Assembly (NCBI GenBank): GCA_963732585.1
Contig: CAVSZY010000004.1
Location: 310,001-374,000, forward strand
Direction: 5' to 3'
DNA from: WLMZ01 sp963732585
GTDB lineage: Bacteria > Actinomycetota > Acidimicrobiia > Acidimicrobiales > Ilumatobacteraceae
DNA: 64,000 nt
Position numbers and translations under genes: made by a program. Below the pieces are notes generated by a model that saw nothing but the letters and a program-made list of their open reading frames with translations, had not been told where the DNA came from and did not search any database. How positions within the stretch are numbered: the first letter of the stretch is position 1; every line of letters starts with the position of its first letter. Positions 50,562 to 61,030 of this stretch are shown piece after piece.

Positions 50562-50786
50562 TTACTTGTAGCGATACGTGATTCGACCTCGGGTGAGGTC
50601 GTACGGGGTGAGTTCTACCTGAACCTTGTCGCCAGGCAGGATTCGGATGTAGTGCATCCGCATCTTGCCGGAGATGTGCGCCAAGACCTTGTGCCCATTT
50701 TCGAGTTCGACACGGAACATTGCGTTCGGTAGCGACTCGACAATGGTGCCTTCCAGCACGATGGCGTCTTCTTTAGGCTTCGGCAG
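50562..50786 (-). CDS. infA: Translation initiation factor IF-1, CTG start
   Basis: The conserved protein begins PKPKEDAIVLEGTIVES and ends DLTRGRITYRYK. The codon at the expected Met position (50786-50784) is CTG, with GAGGAG about 6-11 bp upstream. A GTG at 50759 would remove nine conserved residues. It is therefore read as 74 residues starting at CTG, or else one base of an ATG was miscalled. IF-1 blocks the A site during initiation. Confidence 0.92.
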   Translation of the reverse strand: MPKPKEDAIVLEGTIVESLPNAMFRVELENGHKVLAHISGKMRMHYIRILPGDKVQVELTPYDLTRGRITYRYK

Positions 50787-50867
50787 AGCGCTCTCCTCAA
50801 CAGCGGCGAATAAGTGACCGTAGTGGAGGACTGACTTGCGCGCAGCTTCCCGTAGGGCCGAGGAGCA

Positions 50868-50895
50868 ATGCTACCGCCCGCAGCGCAGAACACAA
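50868..50895 (-). promoter_or_regulatory. Candidate promoter upstream of infA
   Basis: On the minus strand TTGTGT (50895-50890) and TAGCAT (50873-50868) are 16 bp apart in the 183-bp map-infA gap. This gap is the largest break in the ribosomal cluster and probably starts the infA-rpmJ-rpsM-rpsK-rpsD-rpoA-rplQ transcript. Confidence 0.3.
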
Positions 50896-50969
50896 AGCCT
50901 GAACAGACAGTTCCGCAGTAGAAAGATAGCAACTTCACGATTCCGGCACGCGGATACATCGGCGCCACG

Positions 50970-51765
50970 TCATCGCAGCTGAGTAAGTATTTCGGGGCCA
51001 TGTTCGCCCACGGCGATGGTGTGCTCACAGTGAGCGGCGCGAGAGCCATCGGCGGTGACAATCGTCCATCCGTCGGACTAGCTCGAAGACGTCGTCATAC
51101 CCGCCGCCGAGAACCATCGGTTCGAGAGCCAGCACGACTCCGGGCAGGAGTACGGGGCCGCGTCCATGTCGGCCGCGGTTCTCGACATCAGGTTCCTCGT
51201 GCATTGCCTGGCCAATGCCGTGCCCACAAAAATCGTGGGGGCTGCCGAAACCCTCCATGGCTACAACCAGTTCGATCGCGGCGCCGATATCGCCAAGATG
51301 GGCGCCTGGCACCATCGCCTCGATGCCCGCCGCCAGAGCTTCGCTCGGCGGTATCGATCAAGCGCATCGTCAACGGGTCCCCGGCACCGACAGCGATCGA
51401 GAATGCGGCGTCGCCGTGCCAGCCATTGACGATCGCCCCACAGTCGATCGACAACAGATCGCCCTCCTGCAAAACCCGCTCCCCGGGAATGCCGTGGATC
51501 ACCTCGTCGTTCACCGATGCGCACAAGACGCCAGGAAACCCGTGGTATCCAAGGAAATTCGAGCGAGCCCCACGGCGTTCCAACACCTCGGCCGACAATC
51601 TGGTTGAGGTCTGGCAGTCGTCACCCCTGGGCGAACGGCGAGCCTGATTGCGTCGTGCATTTCGGCGACCACTCGTCCGGCGGCGCGCATGTGCCGCAGT
51701 TGGTCGCCGGTGCGGACAGGGACGGCGGGTTGGCGTCGGCGGAGTCGTGAGCCACGGACCATCAT
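50970..51765 (-). CDS. map: Methionine aminopeptidase, type I, several apparent frameshifts
   Basis: Pieces in order: MRAAGRVVAEMHDAIRLAV; SAEVLERRGARSNFLGYHG with GVLCASVNDEVIHGIP; LLSIDCGAIVNGWHGDAAFS with metal ligands; then HDFCGHGIGQAMHEEPDV; ALEPMVLGGGYDD; and finally TIVTADGSRAAHCEHTIAV. At least three indels (near 51600, 51330 and 51075) separate them. Corrected length is about 265 residues. It removes N-terminal Met from new proteins. It starts 12 bp after adk. Confidence 0.88.
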
Positions 51766-51777
51766 GCGCCGCTCTCG

Positions 51778-52445
51778 CTAGCTGCGACGGCGGGTTTCGA
51801 TCGCCGTCGTCAAGCGCGCGAAAGACGTTGTCCGGCGTATCGACGCCATCGATGATCGCCAACCGATTGGTGGCCTCGTAAAACTCGATCAGCGGGGCCG
51901 TCTGCTCCTCGTAGAGGTCGAGGCGCCGATTGATCGCATCAGGGGTGTCATCGGCACGTAGTCATCACGTCGCCACCACACACGTCGCACATCCAGGGTT
52001 CGCGCTCGTTTCCCTTGGCGACGTAGTTCGTGCCACAATCGCGGCACACCCGTCGGGCCGCCAAGGCGGCTGAGCACCAGGTCGCGTGGCACGTCGAGGT
52101 CGATCACGGCGTCGATCGGCTTGACGGTCTTGGGATGGTGTCCAGCGCCACCGCCTGGCCCACCGTACGGGGGAACCCGTCGAGGATGTAGCCACGGGTG
52201 CGTGCGTCGTCACGGCTGAGCCGCTCCTCGACGAGACCGATCATGATGTCGTCGCTCATCAGCCCGCCAGCATCGATGATTTCTTTGGCGGCCACCCCGA
52301 GCGGGGTGCGCTCGCGAACGGCGGCTCGCAGCATGTCTCCGGTGGAGATGTGCGGCACGACGAAATGGCGCGCCAAGCGAACACATTGTGTTCCCTTTCC
52401 GGCACCTTGCCGACCGAGGATGATAAGCCGAGCGCCCGGGATCAT
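51778..52445 (-). CDS. adk: Adenylate kinase with zinc-type LID, four apparent frameshifts
   Basis: The N-terminus reads LIILGRQGAGKGTQ (P-loop) and HISTGDMLRAAV, then GYILDGFPRT. A LID with two Cys-x2-Cys pairs (CRDCGTNY and MCDVCGG) appears after correction, indicating the zinc-binding long form. Indels: loss of one base near 52120, extra G near 52061, extra A near 51960, extra T near 51819; their sum fits the 668-bp span. Corrected length 221 residues, ending at TAG 51778. It balances adenine nucleotides. Confidence 0.92.
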
Positions 52446-52454
52446 CGGCGGTTG

Positions 52455-53777
52455 CTACTTCAGGAAACCCTCATAGTTGCGCAACGTTAGTTGGCTGTCG
52501 ATCTGGCGCATCAGTTCGAGCGCAACACCGACGGCGATCAGACACCGTCGTTCCGGCGAACGGGAAGTTTTGAACGTCGAAGACCCACAACAGGGCATAG
52601 GGCATCAGGGCAATGACGGCGACGAACAGGGCTCCGGGAAGCGTGATGCGGTTGACAACCTTGCCGAGGTACTGTTCCGTCTGGGCACCCGGGCGAATGC
52701 CCGGGATGAAGCCGCCCTGCTTGCGTATCTGGTCCGCTTGGCGGATCGGGTCGAAAGCGATCGAGTTGTAGAAGTAGGCGAAAGCCACGATCAACACGCC
52801 GAGAATGATGGCGTAGACCGCATTTTGCGTGTTGACGATGTAGCGGTCGACGAAGCTTGACGATGTTGCCGCGCCATCCCTCACCGGAGCCGAGCAGGTT
52901 GCTCATCAGCACCGGCAAGCAGCAGCACGGAGCTGGCGAAGATGATCGGAACCACGCCGCTTTGGTTGACCTTCAGCGGGATATAGCTGTTCTGCCCGCC
53001 GTACATCCGGCGGCCGACCTGGCGCTTGGCGAAGGAGACGGGTATCCGACGCTGGCCGAGTTCGACGCGCACCACGGCAAAGATGATGCCGATCACCAGC
53101 AAGACGAGGAGCACGAATAGCACCTTGCTTTCCTCGCTCCAAATGCGGAAGAAGCTGTACGGCAAGCTGGAAACCACCGAGGCGAAGATGATCATCGACA
53201 TACCGTTGCCGATGCCTCGCTGGCTGATCAGCTCGCCAAGCCACATGATCAGCGCCGTGCCAGCGACGAGGGTGATGATCACCAACAGGGCGCGGGGCAT
53301 GAAGTCGGGCAACAGTTGCACGTCGGGGGCATTGGCAGCTGCGCCATAAAAGGCGCTGCCGTTGCCCTTACCGAAGATGAAGGTCAGACCAGCGGCCTGC
53401 AGCGTGGCGATGGCGATAGCCAGATAGCGCGTGTATTGCGTCATCTTTCGCTGGCCGACCGCGCCCTCCTGCTGCAGTTGCTCCAGTTTGGGGATCACGA
53501 CCCCCAAGACCTGCATGATGATGCTGGCCGTGATGTACGGCATGATCCCGAGTCCGAAGATCGAGAAGCTGGCGAACGCGCCACCGGAGAACAGGTTGAG
53601 GAAGCTCAGCGCTCCGCCCGACTCAGCGGATTCGGCCATCTGCGCAACTGCATGCTCATCGATACCTGGCACGCGGATGGCGACACCAAGTCGGTAGAGG
53701 GCGACAACGCCCAGCGTGAACAGAACCTTGTTACGCAGCTCCTGGACCTTGAAGATGTTCTTCAGGTTCGACAGCAC
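52455..53777 (-). CDS. secY: Protein translocase subunit SecY, three apparent frameshifts
   Basis: A membrane protein with ten expected helices. The N-terminal frame (LSNLKNIFKVQELRNKVLF to VPIIFASSVLLL) covers about two thirds, with the plug region GGALSFLNLFSGGAF. The rest follows as PVLMSNLLGSGEGWR, SFVDRYIVNTQNAVYAII, and LIAVGVALELMRQIDSQL in successive frames. Indels: extra T near 52912, loss of AG near 52858 and extra T near 52550, net zero. Corrected length 440 residues. It forms the secretion channel. Confidence 0.94.
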
Positions 53778-53807
53778 ATCGACTCCTCGAGATAAGACGT
53801 TCGGGAT

Positions 53808-54298
53808 CTAGCGGTTCGTGAACTGGTTGCCGTTGGCCGCCGGCCGAACCTTGAAAGGCTTCGGCAAGATCGTGACACTGCCACCCGCCGCTTCGATCGC
53901 CGCCTGCGCAGCTTTCGACACGCCGTGTGCAGAGATGTCACTTTAGCGGTTAATTCGCCATACCCAAGCACCTTGATAAGGTCGCCCTTACGCAACATGC
54001 CTTTGCTGATCAACAGTTCAGGGGTTACTTCTGCGGCACCGAGCTTCTCCAGCGAGTGAAGGTTCACGGCGGTGTACTCGACCCGAAATGGGTTGTTGAA
54101 GCCCTTCAACTTGGGAACACGCTGCTTGAGCGGCATCTGGCCGCCTTCAAAGCCGCGGTTGACCTTGCCGCGACCGCGGGAGTGTTGACCCTTGGTACCG
54201 GCACCGGCGGTCTTACCGCCCTTACCGCCGATACCACGACCGACTCGCTTTGGGGCATGGGTGGCGCCTGGCGCCGGGGAAAGTTCATCTACGCGCAT
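53808..54298 (-). CDS. rplO: Ribosomal protein L15, apparent 1-bp frameshift
   Basis: GRGIGGKGGKTAGAGTKGQ and FEGGQMPLKQRVPKLKGF are diagnostic. After GELTAKV the frame breaks: one base is missing near 53942, and restoring it gives VDISAHGVSKAAQAAIEAAG to NQFTNR and TAG at 53808. Corrected length 163 residues. It precedes secY as in most bacteria. Confidence 0.94.
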
Positions 54299-54331
54299 TG
54301 TGATGCTCTTTCAATCCACAGACCGGACGCC

Positions 54332-54543
54332 TCAGGCGCCGGCACTTTCCTCAACGGTGATCAGGTGAGGCACTCGGGCGATCATGCCACGGATTTCGGG
54401 GCGATCGGGAAGGGTGTTGGTATCACCGATTTTCCGCAGACCGAGCGCACGCAAGGTGCCGCGAGTCTTCGGTTTGGCGCTGATACCGGAACGGACCAGC
54501 TTGACGTGCAGCTGGTTTTCAACCTGCTCTTTCTTCGTAGCCA

Positions 54544-54544
<1 letters not shown>
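54332..54544 (-). CDS. rpmD: Ribosomal protein L30
   Basis: 70 residues: LHVKLVRSGISAKPKTRGTLRALGL is the L30 signature, though GRGTLxxLGL is slightly varied. It is intact. The start overlaps the rpsE stop by 1 bp (TGATG). Confidence 0.95.
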
Positions 54545-55136
<592 letters not shown>

Positions 55137-55137
<1 letters not shown>

Positions 55138-55505
55138 CAGAACTCCAGACCTGCTTCACGGGCGGCATCGGCTGCCGCAGCGACGCGACCGTGGTAGCCG
55201 AAGCCTCCACGATCGAAAACAACCTTCGACACTCCGGCGGCCTTGGCGCGTTCAGCGACGAGCTGACCCATACGGGTGGCTGCGGCGACGCTGCCACCAC
55301 TGCCGGTACTGCGCTCTGCGGCCTCGTTGGTCGAGGCGGCCGCGATCGTGCGACCAGAGCTGTCATCGATGACCTGCAGCACGATGTGCTTGTTGGATCG
55401 AAACACAGCCAAACGGGGGCGTTGGCTAGTGCCTTCGATCTTTTTGCGAACCCGACCATGACGGCGGATGCGGGACTCGCGACGGACTTTTGAGTTGTTG
55501 CTCAT
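55137..55505 (-). CDS. rplR: Ribosomal protein L18
   Basis: 122 residues, intact. RRHGRVRKKIEGTSQRPRLAVFRSNKHI and VFDRGGFGYHGRVAAAADAAREAGLEF are diagnostic of L18, which carries 5S rRNA into the large subunit. Confidence 0.97.
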
Positions 55506-55514
55506 CTGGCTGCC

Positions 55515-56057
55515 TTACTTCTTGCCGGTCTTGCCGGCCTTGCGCAGGACCTTTTCACCGAGGTAGCGCACGCCCTTGCCCTTGTATGGCTCAGGCTTGC
55601 GGATGCTGCGGATGTTGGCGGCCACCTGGCCGACGGTCTCCTTGTCGATGCCCTTGATGATCACGCGAGTCGGGACTGGGGTCTCGAAGGTGATGCCATC
55701 GGGGGCGTTGACGATAACGGGGTGGCTGAAGCCGAGCGACAAGCGCAGGGTCGTTGGGCCCTGTGCCTCAGCACGGTAACCGACACCGATGATCTCCAGT
55801 TCCTTGGCGAACCCGGTGGTCACGCCGACCACCATGTTGTTCACCAGCGACCTGGTCAGACCGTGCAACGAACGATTCTCACGCTCGTCGTTCGGTCGCT
55901 CGACCAGCAGGGACTCTGCGTCGCGGCGGACCGTGATTTCACCAGGGATCACACGGGCGAGTTGACCCTTGGGACCTTTGACGGTGACTGCGCCGTCGGC
56001 GAGCGTCACTTCGACGCCTGCTGGCACAGCGATTGGGGCTTTTCCAATACGGCTCAT
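55515..56057 (-). CDS. rplF: Ribosomal protein L6
   Basis: 180 residues, intact. SRIGKAPIAVPAGVEV at the start and KPEPYKGKGVRYLGE at the end are the conserved L6 termini. Confidence 0.97.
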   Translation of the reverse strand: MSRIGKAPIAVPAGVEVTLADGAVTVKGPKGQLARVIPGEITVRRDAESLLVERPNDERENRSLHGLTRSLVNNMVVGVTTGFAKELEIIGVGYRAEAQGPTTLRLSLGFSHPVIVNAPDGITFETPVPTRVIIKGIDKETVGQVAANIRSIRKPEPYKGKGVRYLGEKVLRKAGKTGKK

Positions 56058-56070
56058 GTTTGCTCCTCAA

Positions 56071-56472
56071 TCACCACACGTAGCAGAGGACTTCGCCACC
56101 CATGTTGCGCTTGCGCGCCTCACGGTCGGTCATCAGCCCTGCACTGGTGGATAGGACAGCAACGCCGAGGCCACCGAGCACGCGTGGCACGGCGGTCGAC
56201 TTGCGATACACGCGCAAACCAGGAGTCGACACACGCTTGATGCCACTGATGGTGCGGTGACGGTCGTGTGAATACTTCATTTGCACGGTGAGTACCTCGC
56301 CGGGGCCTTTCGTCGACGGAGCGACGGTGAAGCTGGTGATATAACCCTCAGCTTGTAGGACCTTGGCGAGTGCGACCTTTTGCTTCGACGAGGGCATCGG
56401 CACTTCGTCGTGCATCGCCGTGTTGGCGTTGCGGATGCGGGTCAGCATGTCTGCGATGGGATCTGTCAACAT
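56071..56472 (-). CDS. rpsH: Ribosomal protein S8
   Basis: 133 residues, intact. DPIADMLTRIRNANTAMHDEV and the C-terminal STSAGLMTDREARKRNMGGEVLCYVW are diagnostic. In the spc operon S8 commonly acts as the translational repressor. Confidence 0.97.
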   Translation of the reverse strand: MLTDPIADMLTRIRNANTAMHDEVPMPSSKQKVALAKVLQAEGYITSFTVAPSTKGPGEVLTVQMKYSHDRHRTISGIKRVSTPGLRVYRKSTAVPRVLGGLGVAVLSTSAGLMTDREARKRNMGGEVLCYVW

Positions 56473-56482
56473 AATTGGCCCC

Positions 56483-56669
56483 TCACCAGCTCGCCTTGGT
56501 CATGCCGGGGATTTCACCGGCATGAGTCATTTCACGGAGACATACACGGCACAACGCCGAACTTGCGGTACACCGAACGGGCGCGCCCGCAACGACGGCA
56601 GCGGGTATACCCACGCACCTTGTACTTCGGCTTTGCGTTTGCCTTGTTGATCAGAGATTTCTTGGCCAT
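56483..56669 (-). CDS. rpsN: Ribosomal protein S14, zinc-ribbon type Z, apparent 1-bp frameshift
   Basis: MAKKSLINKANAKPKYKVRGY and TRCRRCGRARSVYRKFG are followed by an extra T near 56553 and then CRVCLREMTHAGEIPGM with KASW. Correction gives 61 residues with two Cys-x2-Cys pairs, the C+ short form. It is too short for its break to be anything but a sequence error or a very recent mutation. Confidence 0.93.
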
Positions 56670-56689
56670 GTTCTATCTGCCCTTCCCGA

Positions 56690-57338
56690 TCACTTCTTCT
56701 TCTTTGCAGCCGGCTTGGCTGGCTTGCCTCCGCGGACCGGACCGCGGCGCTTCACTTTTTTGGGCAACTGGCCCCGCATCGGCGCCCCGCTTGAACGGGA
56801 ACCCAAATGCGTCCAGCAACGCCTTGCCGCCATCATCAGATGTAGCGGTGGTGACGATGGTGATGTCCATGCCGTGTGGGGCATCGATCTTGTCGTAGTC
56901 GATCTCGGGGAACAGGATCTGGTCCTTGAGGCCGAACGTGTAGTTGCCACGCTGATCCCACGAGTGGGCCGGCATGCCGCGGAAGTCGCGAATACGGGGA
57001 ATAGCTACCGAGATCAAACGATCGAGGAACTCCCACATGCGATCGCCACGCAATGTGACCTTGCAGCCGATGGCCTGATTCTCACGAAGCTTGAAAGCCG
57101 CAATTGACTTTTTCGACTTGGTGATGATCGGCTTCTGGCCGGAGATCTTGGCGAGGTCGGCCACGGCACCCTCGAGCAGCGATGGCTGCTGGGTGGCGCG
57201 TCCGACGCCCATGTTGATGACAATCTTTTCGAGCTTGGGGACCTGCATCACGTTCTTGATCTCGAGCTGCTCCATCAGAGCGGCCTTGATCTCCTCGTCA
57301 TACTTGGCCTTGAGGCGCGGTGCGGTCTTCGTGCTCAC
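56690..57338 (-). CDS. rplE: Ribosomal protein L5 with basic C-terminal tail, apparent frameshift
   Basis: The core is normal (NVMQVPKLEKIVINMGVG, FRGMPAHSWDQRGNYTFG, LLDAFGFPF). After FKRG the frame breaks at a G run near 56790. Removing one G gives a Lys/Arg-rich tail (APMRGQLPKKVKRRGP to PAAKKKK) ending at TGA 56690, 215 residues in all, against about 180-187 in most actinobacteria. The other frame gives a less convincing end that runs into rpsN. The start GTG 57338 overlaps the rplX stop. Confidence 0.92.
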
Positions 57339-57640
57339 GCGATCACCTCTCCGGTGGACTTGGCGACGCGCACTTTCTTGCCGTCGGCCTGGATTTTGTA
57401 ACCGACGCGAGTCGGCTTGCCCTTGTGCACCAACATGACATTGCTGGCGTCGACAGGCATGTCTTGCTCGATGATGCCCGACTGTTGGGTCTGGCTGCGA
57501 GCCTTCTGGTGCTTGGTTGCGGTGTTGACACCGCTGACCACGACCTTGTTTGCGGACGGTATGGCGCGAATGACTTCGCCTTCCTTACCTTTGTCCTTAC
57601 CGGTGATGACGACAACCGTGTCGCCCTTACGGAGTTTCAT
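57335..57640 (-). CDS. rplX: Ribosomal protein L24
   Basis: 101 residues from ATG 57640, which has GGAGGT 9 bp upstream; GTG 57646 is too close to it. KLRKGDTVVVITGKDKGKEGEV is the KOW motif of L24. Intact. Confidence 0.96.
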   Translation of the reverse strand: MKLRKGDTVVVITGKDKGKEGEVIRAIPSANKVVVSGVNTATKHQKARSQTQQSGIIEQDMPVDASNVMLVHKGKPTRVGYKIQADGKKVRVAKSTGEVIA

Positions 57641-57642
57641 GG

Positions 57643-58011
57643 TCACAGCACCTCCGGTGCCAGCGAAACAATTCGCATGAACTTCTTGTCGCGCAATTCA
57701 CGACCAACTGGGCCGAAAATGCGAGTGCCGCGAGGTGTGAGGTCGTCTTTGATGATGACCGCAGCGTTCTCGTCGAAGCGGATATAGCTGCCGTCTGGAC
57801 GGCGCTTCTCTTTCTTGACGCGTACGACGACACACTTCACGACGTCGCCCTTCTTCACGCCTGCACCAGGAATCGCGTCCTTGACGGTGGCCACGAAGAT
57901 GTCGCCGATCGAGGCGTAGCGGCGGCGGGTACCACCGAGCACCTTGATGCACAGCACTTCCTTGCCGCCGCTGTTGTCGGCGACGCGCAGGCGGGACTCT
58001 TGCTGAATCAC
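57643..58011 (-). CDS. rplN: Ribosomal protein L14
   Basis: 122 residues, intact. RVADNSGGKEVLCIKVLGG and the C-terminal FMRIVSLAPEVL are diagnostic. The start GTG 58011 overlaps the rpsQ stop by 4 bp. Confidence 0.97.
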   Translation of the reverse strand: MIQQESRLRVADNSGGKEVLCIKVLGGTRRRYASIGDIFVATVKDAIPGAGVKKGDVVKCVVVRVKKEKRRPDGSYIRFDENAAVIIKDDLTPRGTRIFGPVGRELRDKKFMRIVSLAPEVL

Positions 58012-58310
58012 TTGGCACGCTCCAAGATTTCTGTGACGCGCCAGCGCTTGCTCTTGCTCATCGGACGGGTTTCCATCACGCGGACACGATCGCCAACGTT
58101 GACATCGTTCGTTTCGTCATGGGCGTACAGCTTCTTGGTACGCATCATGAACTTGCCGTACTTCTGGTGGCGAACGCGCTCGACAACGGCGACCACGATC
58201 GTCTTGTCCATCTTGTTGGACACCACGACGCCTTCGCGGAGCTTGCGGGCGTTGCGCTCATCGGTAGCGGACTCGCTGGAGTTGATTTCCTCAGCCATAC
58301 CTGCGCTCAC
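58008..58310 (-). CDS. rpsQ: Ribosomal protein S17
   Basis: 100 residues from GTG 58310, overlapping the rpmC stop; ATG 58298 is an alternative. REGVVVSNKMDKTIVVAVVERVRH and YAHDETNDVNVGDRVRVMETRP are diagnostic. Intact. Confidence 0.95.
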   Translation of the reverse strand: MSAGMAEEINSSESATDERNARKLREGVVVSNKMDKTIVVAVVERVRHQKYGKFMMRTKKLYAHDETNDVNVGDRVRVMETRPMSKSKRWRVTEILERAK

Positions 58311-58522
58311 TTCCCGGCCTCAGCGGCGACGATCTCGCGCTGCCGAATGAGGGTGTTGATCCGTGCAATCTGACGACGCACCTTACGAATTTCGGCCACA
58401 TTCTCGAGCTGGCCTGTTGCATTGCGGAAGCGCAAGTTCAGCGATTCCTGCTTGACGGCGCGCATCTCATCGACGAGGGCCTCCAAGTTCATATCTTTCA
58501 GTTCTTTGGTCGACTTGGCCAT
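58307..58522 (-). CDS. rpmC: Ribosomal protein L29
   Basis: 71 residues. ELKDMNLEALVDEMRAVKQESLNLRF and VRRQIARINTLIRQRE are typical L29 helices. It sits at the tunnel exit. Intact, 1 bp after the rplP stop. Confidence 0.96.
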   Translation of the reverse strand: MAKSTKELKDMNLEALVDEMRAVKQESLNLRFRNATGQLENVAEIRKVRRQIARINTLIRQREIVAAEAGK

Positions 58523-58523
58523 C

Positions 58524-58940
58524 TCAGATCACCTCTTCGCGCGTGATGACGCGCGCCTTGATGGGCAGCTTTTGAATCGCCTTGTTGAGCGCAGCCTTGG
58601 CCTGCTCCTCGTTCGGGAAGCTGAGCTCAAACAGCACGCGGCCCGGGCGAACGACGGCGACCCAGAATTCGGGGTTGCCTTTGCCGGAACCCATGCGGGT
58701 CTCGGCTGGCTTCTTGGTCACCGGCTTGTCTGGGAAAACGTTGATCCAGACCTTGCCACCACGCTTGATGGCGCGGGTCATGGCGATACGGGCGGCTTCA
58801 ATCTGACGGGCGGTGAGCCAACCCGGCTCGAGTGCCTGGATGCCGTACTCGCCGTAGCTCAGCGAGGAGGCGCCCTTGGTCATACCGGTGGTACGGCCGC
58901 GGTGTTGCTTGCGGTGTTTGACTTTACGGGGCATCAACAT
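58524..58940 (-). CDS. rplP: Ribosomal protein L16
   Basis: 138 residues, intact. MPRKVKHRKQHRGRTTG and RIAMTRAIKRGGKVWINVFPDKP are diagnostic. ATG 58940 has GGAGG about 11 bp upstream; a second ATG at 58934 also fits. Confidence 0.97.
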   Translation of the reverse strand: MLMPRKVKHRKQHRGRTTGMTKGASSLSYGEYGIQALEPGWLTARQIEAARIAMTRAIKRGGKVWINVFPDKPVTKKPAETRMGSGKGNPEFWVAVVRPGRVLFELSFPNEEQAKAALNKAIQKLPIKARVITREEVI

Positions 58941-58946
58941 GATGGA

Positions 58947-59829
58947 TCAGTCCTCCCCACGGAAGTGCGGGGCTTCGTGGCCGACGTTGGTGCGCCGGGC
59001 AATTTGTTCTTCCTCGTCGAGCAACTTCTCGAACTCGGGATCGGCTTCCTTGAGCAAAGGGGTTGCCTCAACATCGACGACTTCGTCGACCTTGCGACGA
59101 CCGGCCGAGGAGACGACGCGTGCGCGGAGCACCCTGACCTGAGGTCTCGCCGACAGCCATCGCCGCTTCGCGGATGATCTTGTCGTCGTTCTGTGGCTTG
59201 TAGGGCAGGATGTCGCCCTTGTAGATCCACACCTTGACGCCGACCCGACCACTGGTGGTCTTGGCCTCGCGGAACCCGTAGTCGATGTCGGCGCGCAATG
59301 TATGCAGCGGGACTCGGCCCTCGCGGTACCACTCGGTGCGACTCATTTCAGCACCGCCGAGGCGGCCCGAGCACTGCACGCGGATGCCGAGAGCACCGGC
59401 CTTCTGAGCGTTCTGCACGGCCCTCTTCATCGCCCGGCGGAAGGCGATACGGTTGATCAGCTGATCGGCGACGCCTTGGGCGATGAGGGCGGCGTCGAGC
59501 TCGGCCGACTTGATTTCGACGATGTTCAACTGCACCTTGGGGTTGCCAGTGATCTGCGTCAGCAGGGCGCGCAACTCGTCAGCCTGAGCACCACGGCGGC
59601 CGATGACGATGCCCGGCCGAGCGGTGTGGATGTCGACTCGCACCTTGTCGCGGGTGCGCTCGATCTCGATCCTGCTGATCGCCGCAGACTCGAGCTTGAC
59701 CATGATCGCCCGACGGATCTTCCAATCCTCGGTGAGATAGTCCTTGTACTCGCGCTCGCTGAACCAGCGGCTCTTCCAGTCGGTGGTAATGCCGAGGCGG
59801 AAGCCGTAAGGGTTGATTTTCTGACCCAT
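58947..59829 (-). CDS. rpsC: Ribosomal protein S3 with C-terminal extension, apparent frameshift
   Basis: MGQKINPYGFRLGITTDWKSRW and the KH domain (GIVIGRRGAQADELR) are normal, to REAAMAVGE. An indel near 59141 then shifts the frame. The continuing frame QVRVLRARVVSSAGRRKVDEV to ARRTNVGHEAPHFRGED is acidic and ends at 58947. Corrected length 293 residues; actinobacterial S3 proteins often carry such tails. Confidence 0.94.
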
Positions 59830-59830
59830 A

Positions 59831-60739
59831 TCAGTTGCTCTCCTTGGCGCCCGGTGCGCTGAATCCAGCGGCTTGGGCGTTTTCGATCGTGTCGAAGTAC
59901 ACCTCGGCCTTGGTGACCTTGTAATAGCGAGTGCCGGGTGCGTGGTAGAGCATCGACTCGCGCGTTGCCCTTGATGTCGAAACCCGTTGGCCCGGAACCA
60001 TCAGCCGCTGGCATGAAGCTGCCAGCCCATTCGCCAGCGACGAACTCGGCTTCGGCTTCGGCTTCCACCGTCTCGACAACTTCAGCCTCGACGACGTCAG
60101 CCTCGACGGCCTCGGTCCCGACAACTTCGGTGTCCACGAACGTGGCGACAGCTGGCGTCTCCTCGTCGATCAGTTCGGTGTCCGCTGCATCGATGGCCTC
60201 GGTCGCCTCACTGGCCTCGCCTTGCTTGAGGCCCTGGGCCCGAACCCGGCTGCGCTCGACGCGCTCACGACGAGCTGCCGTGCTGCTGGTGGCGCCACGG
60301 CGACGGCCCGCTGCGGTGCGATTGGCTTCGCGGTTCTGGACGACTTCCAGGCGAATGTCGTCGAGACGATCGACGACGATGGTGATGTGGCAGGTGCGCT
60401 TGTTGATGCGGGTGCCGCGGCCACGGGCACGAGCTGCGAATCGACGAAGGGTCGGCCCCTCATCGGCAAAACAGGCCTTGACGAACAGTTCCTCGGGGTC
60501 CTGGCCGTCGTTGTGCTGGGCGTTGGCAACAGCGCTGGCGAGCACCTTGCGAACTGTGGTGGCAATTCCCTTGTCGGTGAACTGCAGCACTTCGTCGGCT
60601 CGCTTCACCGGCAGATCGCGAATGATGTTGAGCACGAGGCGCGCCTTGCTGGCCGAGCTGCGGACATACAAAGCCGAGGCCTTGGTGCCGCCCTTTGAGC
60701 CAGCGACGAAGTTTTTCTCGTTGAGCTTTGGACCAGTCA

Positions 60740-60740
<1 letters not shown>
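59831..60740 (-). CDS. rplV: Ribosomal protein L22 fused to an acidic linker and a sunset-type domain, apparent frameshift
   Basis: L22 proper spans about residues 20-135 (RSSASKARLVLNIIRDLPV, RRFAARARGRGTRINKRTCH). A basic stretch follows (140-165), then an Ala/Glu/Val-rich acidic linker (175-235). The C-terminus reads FDIKGNAESMLYHAPGTRYY and TKAEVYFDT...AQAAGF, the I-K-G-N...Y-H-x-P-G...Y-Y pattern of the small sunset domain. An extra C near 59960 must be removed to join GFDIKGNA to the rest. Corrected length 302 residues, against about 115-200 for typical L22. The L22 loop lines the exit tunnel; the extension would project outside. Confidence 0.88.
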
Positions 60741-61024
<284 letters not shown>

Positions 61025-61030
61025 GGGCGA

